A stretch of 64,000 bases of DNA, from contig FO203512.1 of assembly GCA_000967895.1 (NCBI GenBank), positions 2,069,350-2,133,349 on the forward strand. Direction: 5' to 3'. Each line of letters opens with the position of its first letter. The first letter of the stretch is position 1. Positions 1 through 8,997 of this stretch are shown one piece after another. The notes under the pieces are model-generated. The model had not been told where the DNA came from. It did not search any database and saw only the letters and a program-made list of their open reading frames with translations. The stretch comes from Oleispira antarctica RB-8 (GTDB taxonomy: Bacteria > Pseudomonadota > Gammaproteobacteria > Pseudomonadales > Oceanobacteraceae). The position numbers and the translations under genes were made by a program.

Positions 1-1109
1 GTGAATTCAGTGATTTCATCGTTAGCACGATCTGCTTTGATCGCCTTAACAATTTCTTCAGCAGCAATCATGCCGCTCTTCATTGCTGTGTGAGTGCCCT
101 TGATCTTCGCAAAGTTCAGAGTACCAGCGTCACAACCCACAACTAGGCCACCCGGGAATGTCATCTTAGGAAGGCAGTTCAAACCACCTTTAGCAAGTGC
201 GCGAGCGCCGTAAGATACGCGCTTACCGCCGGTTAGGTGCTTAGCTAATACTGGGTGATGCTTTAAGCGCTGAAATTCATCAAATGGACTAACGTGTGGG
301 TTAGAGTAAGATAAATCAGTAATCAGACCACATACAACCTGATTATTTTCTGCGTGGTATAAGAAGAAACCACCCGTAGAATCAGATTCATTTAAAGGCC
401 AGCCAGCACCGTGAACAACCAAGCCTTCTTGGTGTTGCTCAGCAGGGATGTCCCATAATTCTTTAATGCCAATGCCGTAGTGTTGAGGATCTTTACCTTC
501 GTCCAATTTGAACTCAGCGATCAACTCTTTACCTAGGTGTCCGCGACAACCTTCAGCAAATACCGTGTATTTGCCACGAAGCTCCATACCTTGCATGTAC
601 ATGTCGGTATGTTCGCCATCTTCACCGACACCCATATCGCCAGTAATGATGCCTTTAACGGCGCCATCTTCAACAATGTATTCTGCGGCTGCGAAACCTG
701 GGTAGATTTCTACACCCAGTGCTTCAGCTTGCTCGCCCAACCAACGAACAACATTACCAAGACTAACAACATAGTTGCCATCATTATGCATTGGCTTTGG
801 AATTGCCCAATTAGGTGTTTTAACACCACCAGTGTCACTGGTCAAAAAGTAAACTTCGTCTTTCAATACTTCAGTATTTAGCGGTGCACCCATTTCTTTA
901 TAGTTAGGGAACAGCTCAACTAAAGCACGATCTTCGATTACCGCACCGGATAAAATGTGGGCGCCGACTTCAGAACCTTTTTCAACCAAGCATACGGTTA
1001 GTTCTTGTTCGTTTTCTTGTGCCAATTGCATTAGACGAATTGCAGTAGACAGGCCTGACGGGCCTCCACCAACAATAACGACATCATATTCCATCGATTC
1101 ACGTTGCAT
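1..1109 (-). CDS. Electron transfer flavoprotein-ubiquinone oxidoreductase (partial, C-terminus outside window)
   Basis: ETF-QO (ETFDH family) passes electrons from reduced ETF to the ubiquinone pool at the inner membrane. About 369 N-terminal codons are visible of a family length near 550. The start at 1109 is ATG, preceded by a strong GAGGAG ribosome-binding site. The N-terminus reads MQRESMEYDVVIVGGGPSG, with the FAD-binding GxGxxG fold at about residues 13-18 followed by an ETF-QO-like region including EKGSEVGAHILSG. The 4Fe-4S cysteines lie in the C-terminal part and are not visible. It is divergent from etfB-etfA, its electron donor, which supports the call. The gene is cut by the left window edge, not broken. 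Confidence 0.93.
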   Translation of the reverse strand, partial: MQRESMEYDVVIVGGGPSGLSTAIRLMQLAQENEQELTVCLVEKGSEVGAHILSGAVIEDRALVELFPNYKEMGAPLNTEVLKDEVYFLTSDTGGVKTPNWAIPKPMHNDGNYVVSLGNVVRWLGEQAEALGVEIYPGFAAAEYIVEDGAVKGIITGDMGVGEDGEHTDMYMQGMELRGKYTVFAEGCRGHLGKELIAEFKLDEGKDPQHYGIGIKELWDIPAEQHQEGLVVHGAGWPLNESDSTGGFFLYHAENNQVVCGLITDLSYSNPHVSPFDEFQRLKHHPVLAKHLTGGKRVSYGARALAKGGLNCLPKMTFPGGLVVGCDAGTLNFAKIKGTHTAMKSGMIAAEEIVKAIKADRANDEITEF

Positions 1110-1443
1110 AGTGTGATCTCCTCGAAAATAAGCTGGGAGCTAATTACAGTTGCTAATAGTACTAGCGATTTATTATAGCGTTCTAAATTGAGGTCGCATT
1201 ATACGGTTGTGATTTCTATATACCTAGCTTTTGGCGCTAATTTATTGATTTTTCACCCTTTGTGGACAAAGAAATGGCAAAAAAGACGCATAAATAAGAG
1301 GAATTCCCATTACCTGCATAGTTTCTATTGACCTTCGGTGCAAAGATACGAATAATATTGCGCGCTGGGAGAGAGTCATTGACAGTTTTTAGATTCAATG
1401 AGAGGCTCTCTTCAATCATTCACTAGACGAATACGGAGAATCT
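1110..1443. promoter_or_regulatory. Divergent intergenic region between ETF-QO and etfBA
   Basis: This 334-bp region has no convincing gene and must hold the promoters for both ETF units. Near etfB there is an imperfect inverted repeat: GAGAG (1371-1375) and CATTGA (1377-1382) are mirrored by TCAATG (1395-1400) and CTCTC (1406-1410). It could be an operator or a leader hairpin. GGAG at 1435-1438 is the etfB ribosome-binding site. I could not assign a -35/-10 pair with confidence. Confidence 0.5.
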
Positions 1444-2193
1444 ATGAAGGTTCTTGTTGCTGTAAAGCGCGTAATTGACTACAACGTCAAAGTACGTGTA
1501 AAGCCTGATAATTCTGATGTTGATCTAAATAACGTCAAAATGGCTATGAACCCTTTCTGTGAAATCGCGGTAGAAGAAGCGGTTCGTTTAAAAGAAAAGG
1601 GCGTAGCTACTGAGATCGTAGTGGTATCTATCGGTCCTAAAGTTGCTCAAGAGCAAATTCGTACTTCTTTAGCGCTTGGCGCAGATCGCGGAATCTTAAT
1701 TGAAACCGACGAGAAGTTAGAATCTCTTACTGTTGCTAAATTGCTAAAAGCCGTTGTTGACAAAGAACAGCCACAGCTAGTAATCCTTGGTAAGCAGTCT
1801 ATCGATAGCGATAACAACCAAACAGGTCAGATGCTTGGTGCATTGACTGGTTTACCTCAGGGCACATTTGCTTCTGAAGTTGTTGTTGACGGCGATAAAG
1901 TTAACGTAACTCGTGAAGTAGATGCTGGCTTACGTACTGTTGGTTTAAGCCTTCCAGCTATCGTAACAACTGATCTACGTTTGAACGAACCTCGTTACGC
2001 TTCTCTTCCGAACATTATGAAAGCTAAGCGTAAGCCTCTTGAAGTTGTTTCTCCTGCTGATTTGGGCGTTGAAATCAAGAGCACTCAAACGATAGTTAAA
2101 GTAACTCCTCCTGCTCAGCGTTCTGCTGGCATCAAGGTTGCTGACGTTGCTGAGCTTGTCGACAAACTTAAAAACGAAGCGAAGGTACTGTAA
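1444..2193 (+). CDS. etfB: Electron transfer flavoprotein subunit beta
   Basis: Small subunit of the soluble heterodimeric ETF, which accepts electrons from acyl-CoA and other flavin dehydrogenases and delivers them to ETF-QO. The 249-aa length is typical. The protein starts [20 protein letters not shown] and carries the family signature region around residues 120-160 ([17 protein letters not shown], then LPQGTFAS), with the VDAGLRT segment just after. An ATG with GGAG five bases upstream fixes the start. The etfA start follows two bases after the stop, so the subunits are co-transcribed and probably translationally coupled. Confidence 0.97.
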   Translation: MKVLVAVKRVIDYNVKVRVKPDNSDVDLNNVKMAMNPFCEIAVEEAVRLKEKGVATEIVVVSIGPKVAQEQIRTSLALGADRGILIETDEKLESLTVAKLLKAVVDKEQPQLVILGKQSIDSDNNQTGQMLGALTGLPQGTFASEVVVDGDKVNVTREVDAGLRTVGLSLPAIVTTDLRLNEPRYASLPNIMKAKRKPLEVVSPADLGVEIKSTQTIVKVTPPAQRSAGIKVADVAELVDKLKNEAKVL

Positions 2194-2195
2194 TA

Positions 2196-3125
2196 ATGAC
2201 TATTCTAGTAATCGCTGAGCATGATAATACTGCTTTAAACGCAGCGACTCTAAACGTTGTTGCTGCTGCTAAAGAAATCGGTGGCGACATCGATATCTTA
2301 GTTGCTGGTGAAGCATGTGGCGCAGTGGCTGAAGCGGCTGCAATAATTGACGGCATTAGCAAAGTAATCGTTGCTGATAACGCGGCTTACGCACACCAAA
2401 TCGCTGAAGCAATGGGCGATTTAGTAGCCGAGCTGGGTGCTGGCTATAGCCACATCTTGGCTGCTGCAACAACAACCGGTAAAGACTTCTTGCCACGTAC
2501 AGCAGCATTGCTTGACGTAAATATGATCTCTGACATCGTTGCTGTTGAAAGCGCTGATACGTTTGTACGCCCAATTTATGCGGGCAACGCAATCGCAACC
2601 GTTCAAAGCTCTGATAGTGTTAAAGTAATCACAGTTCGTGGTACGGGTTTTGATCCTGCATCTGCTGAAGGTGGCTCTGCCGCTATTGAAGCAACTGCAA
2701 TTGTTAAAGCTTCTGCCATTTCAGCTTTCGTTAGCGAAGAACTAGCAACATCTGACCGTCCTGACCTTGCTGCTGCTGAGATTGTTATCTCTGGTGGTCG
2801 TGGTATGGGTAACGGCGAGAACTTTGAAATTCTTTATAAAGTTGCTGATAAAATTGGCGCTGCTGTGGGTGCATCTCGCGCTGCAGTTGATGCTGGTTTT
2901 GTGCCGAACGACATGCAAGTTGGCCAAACGGGTAAAATCGTTGCACCTAACCTGTACATCGCTGTTGGCATCTCAGGTGCGATTCAGCACTTGGCCGGTA
3001 TGAAAGAGTCTAAAGTGATCGTTGCGATCAACAAAGACGAAGAAGCGCCAATCTTCCAAGTTGCTGACTATGGTTTAGTTGCTGACTTGTTTGACGCGGT
3101 TCCTGAGTTGGAAAAGTTACTTTAA
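2196..3125 (+). CDS. etfA: Electron transfer flavoprotein subunit alpha
   Basis: FAD-carrying large subunit of ETF, 309 aa, the usual length. The N-terminal half (about 1-185) is the domain that packs against EtfB. The C-terminal FAD domain shows the signature [14 protein letters not shown] near residues 200-213, then GQTGK and GISGAIQH near 250-270, which bind the FAD adenosine and isoalloxazine moieties in this family. It sits directly behind etfB and is followed by a strong intrinsic terminator, so the transcription unit is etfB-etfA. Confidence 0.97.
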   Translation: MTILVIAEHDNTALNAATLNVVAAAKEIGGDIDILVAGEACGAVAEAAAIIDGISKVIVADNAAYAHQIAEAMGDLVAELGAGYSHILAAATTTGKDFLPRTAALLDVNMISDIVAVESADTFVRPIYAGNAIATVQSSDSVKVITVRGTGFDPASAEGGSAAIEATAIVKASAISAFVSEELATSDRPDLAAAEIVISGGRGMGNGENFEILYKVADKIGAAVGASRAAVDAGFVPNDMQVGQTGKIVAPNLYIAVGISGAIQHLAGMKESKVIVAINKDEEAPIFQVADYGLVADLFDAVPELEKLL

Positions 3126-3148
3126 TTGTTTAAAGTATAATCAACTCG

Positions 3149-3178
3149 AAAAAGCCCAGCTCTGCTGGGCTTTTTTTT
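3149..3178 (+). terminator. Intrinsic terminator of etfBA
   Basis: Perfect 9-bp stem AAGCCCAGC / GCTGGGCTT (3152-3160 and 3164-3172) with a TCT loop, GC-rich and followed by a run of eight T from 3171 to 3178. It lies 23 bases after the etfA stop. Confidence 0.93.
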
Positions 3179-3328
3179 GCCTACAAATCCCTCGAGATAA
3201 CCCCAAAACAGCTGCAATGCGCTTGTCATTTTTTTCAGTTAAGGTAGTTTAAACGCATAATTTACAGTGCCAGTGTTTAGGGTTATTGATTCGCACTACG
3301 CGGATATGGAAATAGGGAAATAGACGTT

Positions 3329-4666
3329 TTGGATATTACAGTAGTCGGAACAAACTACGTGGGCTTAGTCAGTGCTGCTTGCTTCGCCGAAATGGGCAAT
3401 TGTGTTTTATGTTTAGGTAGTGATGAAATCAAAATACAGCAGTTGCAAAAGAGCAAGACCCCACTGTATGAACCTGGGCTAGACAGTATTCTTAACGACA
3501 ATTTGCATGCAGGTCGCTTAACATTCGGCTGTGAATTTTCGAAAATCTCACCTCAGTGCCAAGTATTTTATATTTCTGTAGACACGCCAAGCGCGCGCGA
3601 TGGCAGTGCTGATCTTACCGAATTATGGCAAGCTGTTGACGAAATTTCAGGACAGATTAAACAAGACTCTTTTATTATTACTGCTTCGACAGTGCCTGTG
3701 GGAACCTCAGAAAAAATAAAGAGCAGAATACTTGAGCAGCTAGAAAAGCAAGGAAAGTTCTTTAACGTAGACATAGTTGCAAATCCTCAATTCTTAAAAG
3801 AAGGATCAGCCGTTGCTGATTTTAATCGCCCAGATCGAATTATTATTGGGGTCGAAAGCGATAAGGCAAAACGCCTAATGAGTGAGTTGTATAAGCCGTT
3901 CTCTCGAAGCTTTGATAAGTTAATGTTTATGGGCATTCGCGACGCGGAGTTAACAAAGTACGCCGCCAACGCCATGCTAGCGACTAAAATCTCGTTTATG
4001 AATGAAATGGCCAATCTTGCAGAAAAGCTTGAGGTCGATATCGAACATGTTCGCATGGGCATTGGTGCAGATAGTCGCATTGGTTTTTCTTATATCTATC
4101 CAGGCTGCGGCTATGGTGGATCTTTTTTTCCTCATGATGTTAAAACACTAATTAATATGGGGGCAGAGCATGGCTATCAAGCCAATATTTTGCACGCCAT
4201 TGATGATCGTAATGAGTTACAGAAACACCGCCTATTCGAAAAACTGAATGACCAGTTTAAGGGTGACTTAGCAGGAAAGACCGTTGCCGTTTGGGGGCTT
4301 GCCTTCAAGCCTGGCATAGACGACTTATGCCAAGCGCCATCGCTAGTGCTTATTGAGGCGCTACTCAAAGCGGGTGCAAAAGTTCGCGCTTATGATCCAG
4401 TTGCGATGGATAACGCCCGCGACTATTTCTCTAAACTGAACATTGACGATAGTCTGATCACTCTTGTCGACCATCAATACGATGCATTGAAAGATGCTGA
4501 TGCTATGGTGCTTGTCACAGAGTGGAAGCCTTTTCGTCAACCTGATTTCAATGCAATGAAGCGTCTTATGAAAAATTTAGTTATTATCGATGGCCGCAAT
4601 CAATACGACCCAGCAACATTAAAAGCCGAAGGCTTTCAATACTCTGGTATAGGGCGAACTATTTAA
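3329..4666 (+). CDS. UDP-glucose/GDP-mannose dehydrogenase family protein lacking the catalytic cysteine
   Basis: Family members oxidise UDP-glucose to UDP-glucuronate (or GDP-mannose to GDP-mannuronate) in two NAD+ steps. All three domains are present in 445 aa: an N-terminal NAD fold (GTNYVG at 7-12 instead of GxGYVG), a central domain, and a C-terminal sugar-binding domain (WGLAFKPGIDDL). The usual active-site motif GGSCFPKD here reads GGSFFPHD (263-270). The thioester-forming Cys is Phe266 and the following Lys is His269, while Asp270 is kept. A cysteine, C260, occurs six residues earlier. NPEFLREG has become NPQFLKEG. The start is a TTG, with no strong ribosome-binding site seen. It stands alone between etfBA and the gsp operon. 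Fold assignment is secure; activity is doubtful. Confidence 0.85.
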   Translation: MDITVVGTNYVGLVSAACFAEMGNCVLCLGSDEIKIQQLQKSKTPLYEPGLDSILNDNLHAGRLTFGCEFSKISPQCQVFYISVDTPSARDGSADLTELWQAVDEISGQIKQDSFIITASTVPVGTSEKIKSRILEQLEKQGKFFNVDIVANPQFLKEGSAVADFNRPDRIIIGVESDKAKRLMSELYKPFSRSFDKLMFMGIRDAELTKYAANAMLATKISFMNEMANLAEKLEVDIEHVRMGIGADSRIGFSYIYPGCGYGGSFFPHDVKTLINMGAEHGYQANILHAIDDRNELQKHRLFEKLNDQFKGDLAGKTVAVWGLAFKPGIDDLCQAPSLVLIEALLKAGAKVRAYDPVAMDNARDYFSKLNIDDSLITLVDHQYDALKDADAMVLVTEWKPFRQPDFNAMKRLMKNLVIIDGRNQYDPATLKAEGFQYSGIGRTI

Positions 4667-4729
4667 TGATTTTGCGTTCAGAACAAAACAAGCATCAACA
4701 CAAAAGCCAGGCAGCGCTAAGATACTGAT

Positions 4730-6247
4730 ATGACAGATAATGCAGTGCAACATGAAGAGGCTGTCGCAGTACAGCAGAGCTTAACCATTCCACGCTTGCC
4801 GTTTTCCTTCGCTAAGCGCTTTGGTATCGTATTGGATAATCGTCCGACAGGCTTTGTCGCAGCGCACAAAGAAGGCTTGCTACCCCATGTATTATTGGAA
4901 GTTCAGCGTTTTTTAGGAGAAGCTTTCACACTTGAAGTCGCCAGTAATGATGACTTTGAACGTATTCTCGGTCAGGTCTATCAAACAGACTCATCCGGAG
5001 CCATGGGTATGGTCGAGGGTCTTGGTGATGAGATGGATCTTGCCAGCCTGGCGGATTCTGTGCCCGAAACAGAAGACCTACTAGAGCAAGAAGATGACGC
5101 GCCGATCATTCGTCTTATTAACGCTTTATTAACTGAAGCCGTAAAAGACAGCGCTTCGGATATTCACATTGAAACCTACGAAAAACGCTTACTTGTGCGC
5201 TTTCGCGTCGATGGCGTTTTGCGTGAGGTCGTACAGCCTAAACGTGCTTTAGCGCCACTATTAATCTCACGCATTAAAGTTATGGCTAAGTTGGACATTG
5301 CCGAAAAACGTGTCCCGCAAGATGGTCGCATATCATTACGCATTGGCGGTCGCGAAGTGGATGTACGAGTGTCAACTATGCCTTCTAACCATGGTGAGCG
5401 CATCGTAATGCGCTTGCTAGATAAGCAAGCAGGGCGTTTAAATGTTCGCCAGCTAGCGATGGCGCCTACCGATTTAAACAACTTACTTTCAGCTATCCAA
5501 AAACCCCACGGCATTATTTTAGTTACTGGACCTACCGGCTCAGGTAAAACGACGACCTTGTATGCGTCACTGAGCGAGCTCAATGACGCGAGCCGCAATA
5601 TTCTGACAGTTGAAGATCCTATTGAGTACAGTCTGCCTGGTATTGGTCAAACTCAGGTGAACAGCAAGGTTGAGATGACCTTCGCTAAAGGCCTGCGGGC
5701 TATCTTACGTCAAGACCCTGATGTGGTCATGATTGGTGAAATTCGAGATTTAGAAACCGTTGAAATTGCCATTCAAGCATCGTTAACGGGGCACATGGTT
5801 TTATCTACGCTGCATACCAATACTGCCGTTGGTGCCGTTACCCGCTTACAAGATATGGGCGTCGAGCCGTTCTTATTATCGTCTAGCTTAGTCTGTGTAT
5901 TAGCTCAGCGCTTGGTGAGGGTTTTATGTGAAGACTGTAAGCAACCGTCTATCGCCAGCGATGCTGAATGCGAACTGTTGGGAGCTGATAAGCAACAAGC
6001 CCCAACTATATACCACGCCAAGGGTTGTGAAAAATGCAATCAGTTAGGTTATCGTGGTCGACAGGGGATTTATGAGATTGTACCCGTTGACGAGAAGATG
6101 AAATCACTTATTCACGATCGTGTCGGCGAGCAAGCATTAGAAGCGCATGCCCGCACCTTGTGCACCTCAATTCAGCAAGATGGCATTCGCAAAGTGTTGT
6201 TAGGCACCACCACGATTGAAGAACTATTAAGGGTGGCAAAAGGGTAA
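4730..6247 (+). CDS. gspE: Type II secretion system ATPase GspE
   Basis: Cytoplasmic hexameric ATPase that powers the T2SS pseudopilus. In 505 aa: an N-terminal N1/N2 region (about 25-115), then the secretion ATPase core with Walker A GPTGSGKT (267-274), the Asp box near 295-299, Walker B region DPDVVMIGEIRD (329-340) and the His box around LSTLHTN (358-364). A tetracysteine zinc motif follows, C400/C403 and C433/C436, typical of GspE. It is the first gene of a nine-gene operon; gspF follows 15 bp downstream. A PilB assignment is excluded by the GspF-M neighbours. Confidence 0.97.
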   Translation: MTDNAVQHEEAVAVQQSLTIPRLPFSFAKRFGIVLDNRPTGFVAAHKEGLLPHVLLEVQRFLGEAFTLEVASNDDFERILGQVYQTDSSGAMGMVEGLGDEMDLASLADSVPETEDLLEQEDDAPIIRLINALLTEAVKDSASDIHIETYEKRLLVRFRVDGVLREVVQPKRALAPLLISRIKVMAKLDIAEKRVPQDGRISLRIGGREVDVRVSTMPSNHGERIVMRLLDKQAGRLNVRQLAMAPTDLNNLLSAIQKPHGIILVTGPTGSGKTTTLYASLSELNDASRNILTVEDPIEYSLPGIGQTQVNSKVEMTFAKGLRAILRQDPDVVMIGEIRDLETVEIAIQASLTGHMVLSTLHTNTAVGAVTRLQDMGVEPFLLSSSLVCVLAQRLVRVLCEDCKQPSIASDAECELLGADKQQAPTIYHAKGCEKCNQLGYRGRQGIYEIVPVDEKMKSLIHDRVGEQALEAHARTLCTSIQQDGIRKVLLGTTTIEELLRVAKG

Positions 6248-6262
6248 ACCTTTTGAATAATT

Positions 6263-7483
6263 ATGGCTGCATTTGAATACCAAGCCTTAGATGATAAAGG
6301 CAAACAGCATAAGGGCGTTTTGGAAGCCGATAGCGCGCGTCAAATTCGACAGCAACTCCGTGATAAGGGTTGGATGCCACTGTCGGTTGATGCTACCAGC
6401 GGCAAGCAAAAGAAAACGGGATTTCTTGCTCAGTTTTCCCAAGGGCCTTCGCTTAAGACCGCAGACCTTGCCTTGATTACACGACAGCTCGCGACGCTCA
6501 TTGCGGCGGGTTTGCCAATTGATGAAGCTCTAAAAGCGGTTTCTGAGCAGAGTGAAAAGCAAGTTGTTAAAAGCATGGTGCTGTCTATTCGCTCGAAAGT
6601 ACTTGAAGGCCATACGTTAGCGGATGCGTTGAAAGAATTTCCACGAGCGTTTCCGCACTTGTATCGTGCAACTGTGAGTGCTGGTGAGCACGCAGGGCAT
6701 CTCGATGGTGTACTTAACAAGCTAGCGGATTACACCGAATCGCAACAAGCGGCTCATACCAAAATCAAGCTGGCTGCAATGTACCCCATTATATTGGGTA
6801 TTGTTGCAATCGGTATCGTTGTCGGACTATTAACTTACGTCGTGCCAGACATCGTCGAAGTTTTTGTGCGCAATGGTCAAGAGCTGCCCGGGTTAACTCA
6901 GTTAATGTTGGATATAAGCCATATCATCACTGACTATGGTTTATTCATTGGTATCGCCATCGCATTAAGCTGGGCATCCTTCATCTACGCACTGAGTAAT
7001 CCGAAATTCAAGTATCGTTATCATCAATTTCTACTCACTGCGCCAGGGATTAAAAGTTTCACTAAAAGCGCCAATACCGCTCGCTACGTAAGTACGCTGG
7101 CTATTTTAACCAGCTCAGGGGTGCCATTGGTTGAAGCGATGCGAATTGCTTCACAGGTCGTTGAAAACTTACCCATTCAAGCAGGTGTAAAAGAGGCGAC
7201 CACGAAGGTAAGTGAAGGCGGCAGTTTGAGTAAAGCACTCACGGCAACGGGGTTTTTCTCCCCGATGATGCTGCACATGATCGCCAGTGGTGAAAGCAGT
7301 GGTGAATTGGATGATATGTTGACTCGTACATCGGCTCAGCAGCAAGCTAGTTTAGAAGCAACGATTGAAGCGTTAGTTAAAATGTTTGAACCACTTATGC
7401 TATTAACCATGGGCGCCATTGTTGCGACTATTGTTACCGCAATTATGTTGCCTATTTTAGAATTACAAAACATGGTCCAGTAA
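6263..7483 (+). CDS. gspF: Type II secretion system inner-membrane platform protein GspF
   Basis: Polytopic platform protein that couples GspE to pseudopilus assembly. The 406-aa length is standard. It begins MAAFEYQALDDKGKQHKGVL, the typical GspF start, and contains two T2SSF repeats (about 70-195 and 272-395). Hydrophobic segments occur near 170-193, 220-245 and 375-398. Second gene of the gsp operon. Confidence 0.96.
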   Translation: MAAFEYQALDDKGKQHKGVLEADSARQIRQQLRDKGWMPLSVDATSGKQKKTGFLAQFSQGPSLKTADLALITRQLATLIAAGLPIDEALKAVSEQSEKQVVKSMVLSIRSKVLEGHTLADALKEFPRAFPHLYRATVSAGEHAGHLDGVLNKLADYTESQQAAHTKIKLAAMYPIILGIVAIGIVVGLLTYVVPDIVEVFVRNGQELPGLTQLMLDISHIITDYGLFIGIAIALSWASFIYALSNPKFKYRYHQFLLTAPGIKSFTKSANTARYVSTLAILTSSGVPLVEAMRIASQVVENLPIQAGVKEATTKVSEGGSLSKALTATGFFSPMMLHMIASGESSGELDDMLTRTSAQQQASLEATIEALVKMFEPLMLLTMGAIVATIVTAIMLPILELQNMVQ

Positions 7484-7531
7484 ATGGGCTTAAACTTTCA
7501 AAAATTATTCATTTAAATTTAGGAAATTGTT

Positions 7532-7984
7532 ATGCAAAGAATGTCTTATAAGAAAATTGATCGCGCAGCAAAACAGTCAGGTTTTACCTTGATTGAAGTT
7601 ATGGTTGTATTGGCCATTATTGGCGGCATGTTGGCGTTAGTCGCTGGCAATATTATGGGTAATGCTGGCGAAGCCCGTATTAAAACCACTAAAAGCCAAA
7701 TGTTCTTAATCGGCAATGCTCTTGATTTGTATAAGTTGGATAACTACACCTACCCAACAACCGACCAAGGACTAGAAGCCTTGATCACTAAGCCAAGTGG
7801 CAGCCCAGAGCCTAAAAACTGGAAGTCTGGCGGTTATTTAAAAGGTGGCAAGCTTCCTCAAGATGCCTGGGGCAGTGAGTTTGTCTACTTCTATGAAGAA
7901 GGTAGCTATACCATTTTATCCTTAGGGGCTGATGGTCAAGAAGGCGGTGAAGAAGAGTTGGCCGACCTAGAGCACCAAGGCTGA
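7532..7984 (+). CDS. gspG: Type II secretion major pseudopilin GspG
   Basis: Main subunit of the T2SS pseudopilus, 150 aa. The prepilin peptidase site is G17|F18 in KQSGFTLIEVMVVLAIIGG, with the conserved Glu at mature position 5 (E22). The C-terminal globular part contains YPTTDQGLEAL and the GGYL...DAWG...Y pattern typical of the Ca-binding major pseudopilin. AGGA about eight bases upstream of the ATG supports the start. Codons for gspH begin within a few bases of its stop. Confidence 0.97.
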   Translation: MQRMSYKKIDRAAKQSGFTLIEVMVVLAIIGGMLALVAGNIMGNAGEARIKTTKSQMFLIGNALDLYKLDNYTYPTTDQGLEALITKPSGSPEPKNWKSGGYLKGGKLPQDAWGSEFVYFYEEGSYTILSLGADGQEGGEEELADLEHQG

Positions 7985-7989
7985 TTTTG

Positions 7990-8595
7990 ATGTCTAATAG
8001 ACTCTCTCGTATGCGAATGATGAACCGCACCAGTGCTGGCTTTACCTTGCTTGAGATAATGGTGGTATTAACCATTATTGGTCTCATGCTAGGCATGGCG
8101 ACCTTAAGTGGTGGCGGCAACGAGCAAAAGCAAGAAGCGCAGCAGCAAGCGCTTCGCTTTGTTGCCCAGTTAAATGCTTATCGAGATGAAGCTGTTTTTC
8201 AAAACATCGACCTAGGCTTGGCAATGGACGGCCAGTCGACGCAATTATTGAAGTACGTTGATGTTAATAATGCCAGCCACATTGATGGCAAAACAGTAGA
8301 AGAAGTTTCAAAGCTGAAAGACCTTCCTTGGGATGCTTATCAAGGTAATCTTAAAAACTCTATGGAATTGCCTGAGCAATTATCTATGGGACTTATATTA
8401 GAAGATAAAGAAATAGATTTTAGTGAGCTCATTAATAGTGATGGGATTAAACCTGCCATCTTGTTTTTATCATCAGATGAATACACGCCGTTTAAAGTAG
8501 TTATTAATCACCAGTATGATGAAAACTTCAGTATATTTATTGAAGGCGATGGCTTTAGTCGCTTTCAAATGACAACTGAGCAATATGAAGAATAA
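7990..8595 (+). CDS. gspH: Type II secretion minor pseudopilin GspH
   Basis: Minor pseudopilin of the T2SS tip complex or shaft, 201 aa. Class III leader with cleavage G17|F18 (SAGFTLLEIMVVLTIIGL) and Glu at mature position 5. A TTG directly upstream at 7987 could also start the protein; the adjacent ATG at 7990 is preferred. The C-terminal region is poorly conserved, as is usual for GspH. Its 3' end overlaps gspI by 11 bases. Confidence 0.9.
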   Translation: MSNRLSRMRMMNRTSAGFTLLEIMVVLTIIGLMLGMATLSGGGNEQKQEAQQQALRFVAQLNAYRDEAVFQNIDLGLAMDGQSTQLLKYVDVNNASHIDGKTVEEVSKLKDLPWDAYQGNLKNSMELPEQLSMGLILEDKEIDFSELINSDGIKPAILFLSSDEYTPFKVVINHQYDENFSIFIEGDGFSRFQMTTEQYEE

Positions 8596-8983
8596 TCACA
8601 CGAGTATGTTTAACCGCAATCACTCATCAAAACGCGGATTCACCTTAATTGAAGTGATGATTGCGCTATCTATATTTGCCGTCATGGCAGCAGCCATCAG
8701 TCGAACCGCGAGTCAAAATGCGGATACTGTATTGTATTTAGAAGAAAAAACTCTGGCCTCATTTGTGGCAGAAAACCGTCTTAATAAGCTAAAGCTATCG
8801 GGTTACCCTGCGGCGACGCAAACAAAAGATGACGAAGAGATGGCGGGGCGTGAGTGGCATATAGTCACCAAGGTCGAGGATACACCGCTGCCCAACTTTC
8901 GTCGCATAGAGATTCAAGTGGCTAAAATGACCGACAAAGAAAATTCGTTAGTCAGTTTAACGGGCTTTATGGGTAAGTATTAA
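8585..8983 (+). CDS. gspI: Type II secretion minor pseudopilin GspI
   Basis: Minor pseudopilin, 132 aa, which in characterised systems forms the tip complex with GspJ and GspK. Cleavage site G18|F19 in KRGFTLIEVMIALSIFAVM with Glu at +5. EEKTLASFVAENRLN matches the family region just after the N-terminal helix. Starts inside gspH, suggesting translational coupling. Confidence 0.93.
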   Translation: MKNNHTSMFNRNHSSKRGFTLIEVMIALSIFAVMAAAISRTASQNADTVLYLEEKTLASFVAENRLNKLKLSGYPAATQTKDDEEMAGREWHIVTKVEDTPLPNFRRIEIQVAKMTDKENSLVSLTGFMGKY

Positions 8984-8997
8984 ATGGAAAGATACTA

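Noticed and set aside
1237-1419. 60-aa reverse-strand reading frame in the ETF intergenic region
   Set aside because: No ribosome-binding site or recognisable domain, and it lies in the divergent promoter region.
3329-4666. Calling the UGD-like gene a pseudogene
   Set aside because: The frame is full length with no stop or frameshift and other family residues are intact; loss of the Cys is reported as a finding instead.
5176-5598. 140-aa reverse-strand frame inside gspE
   Set aside because: It is antisense to highly conserved ATPase sequence and has no homology-like features.
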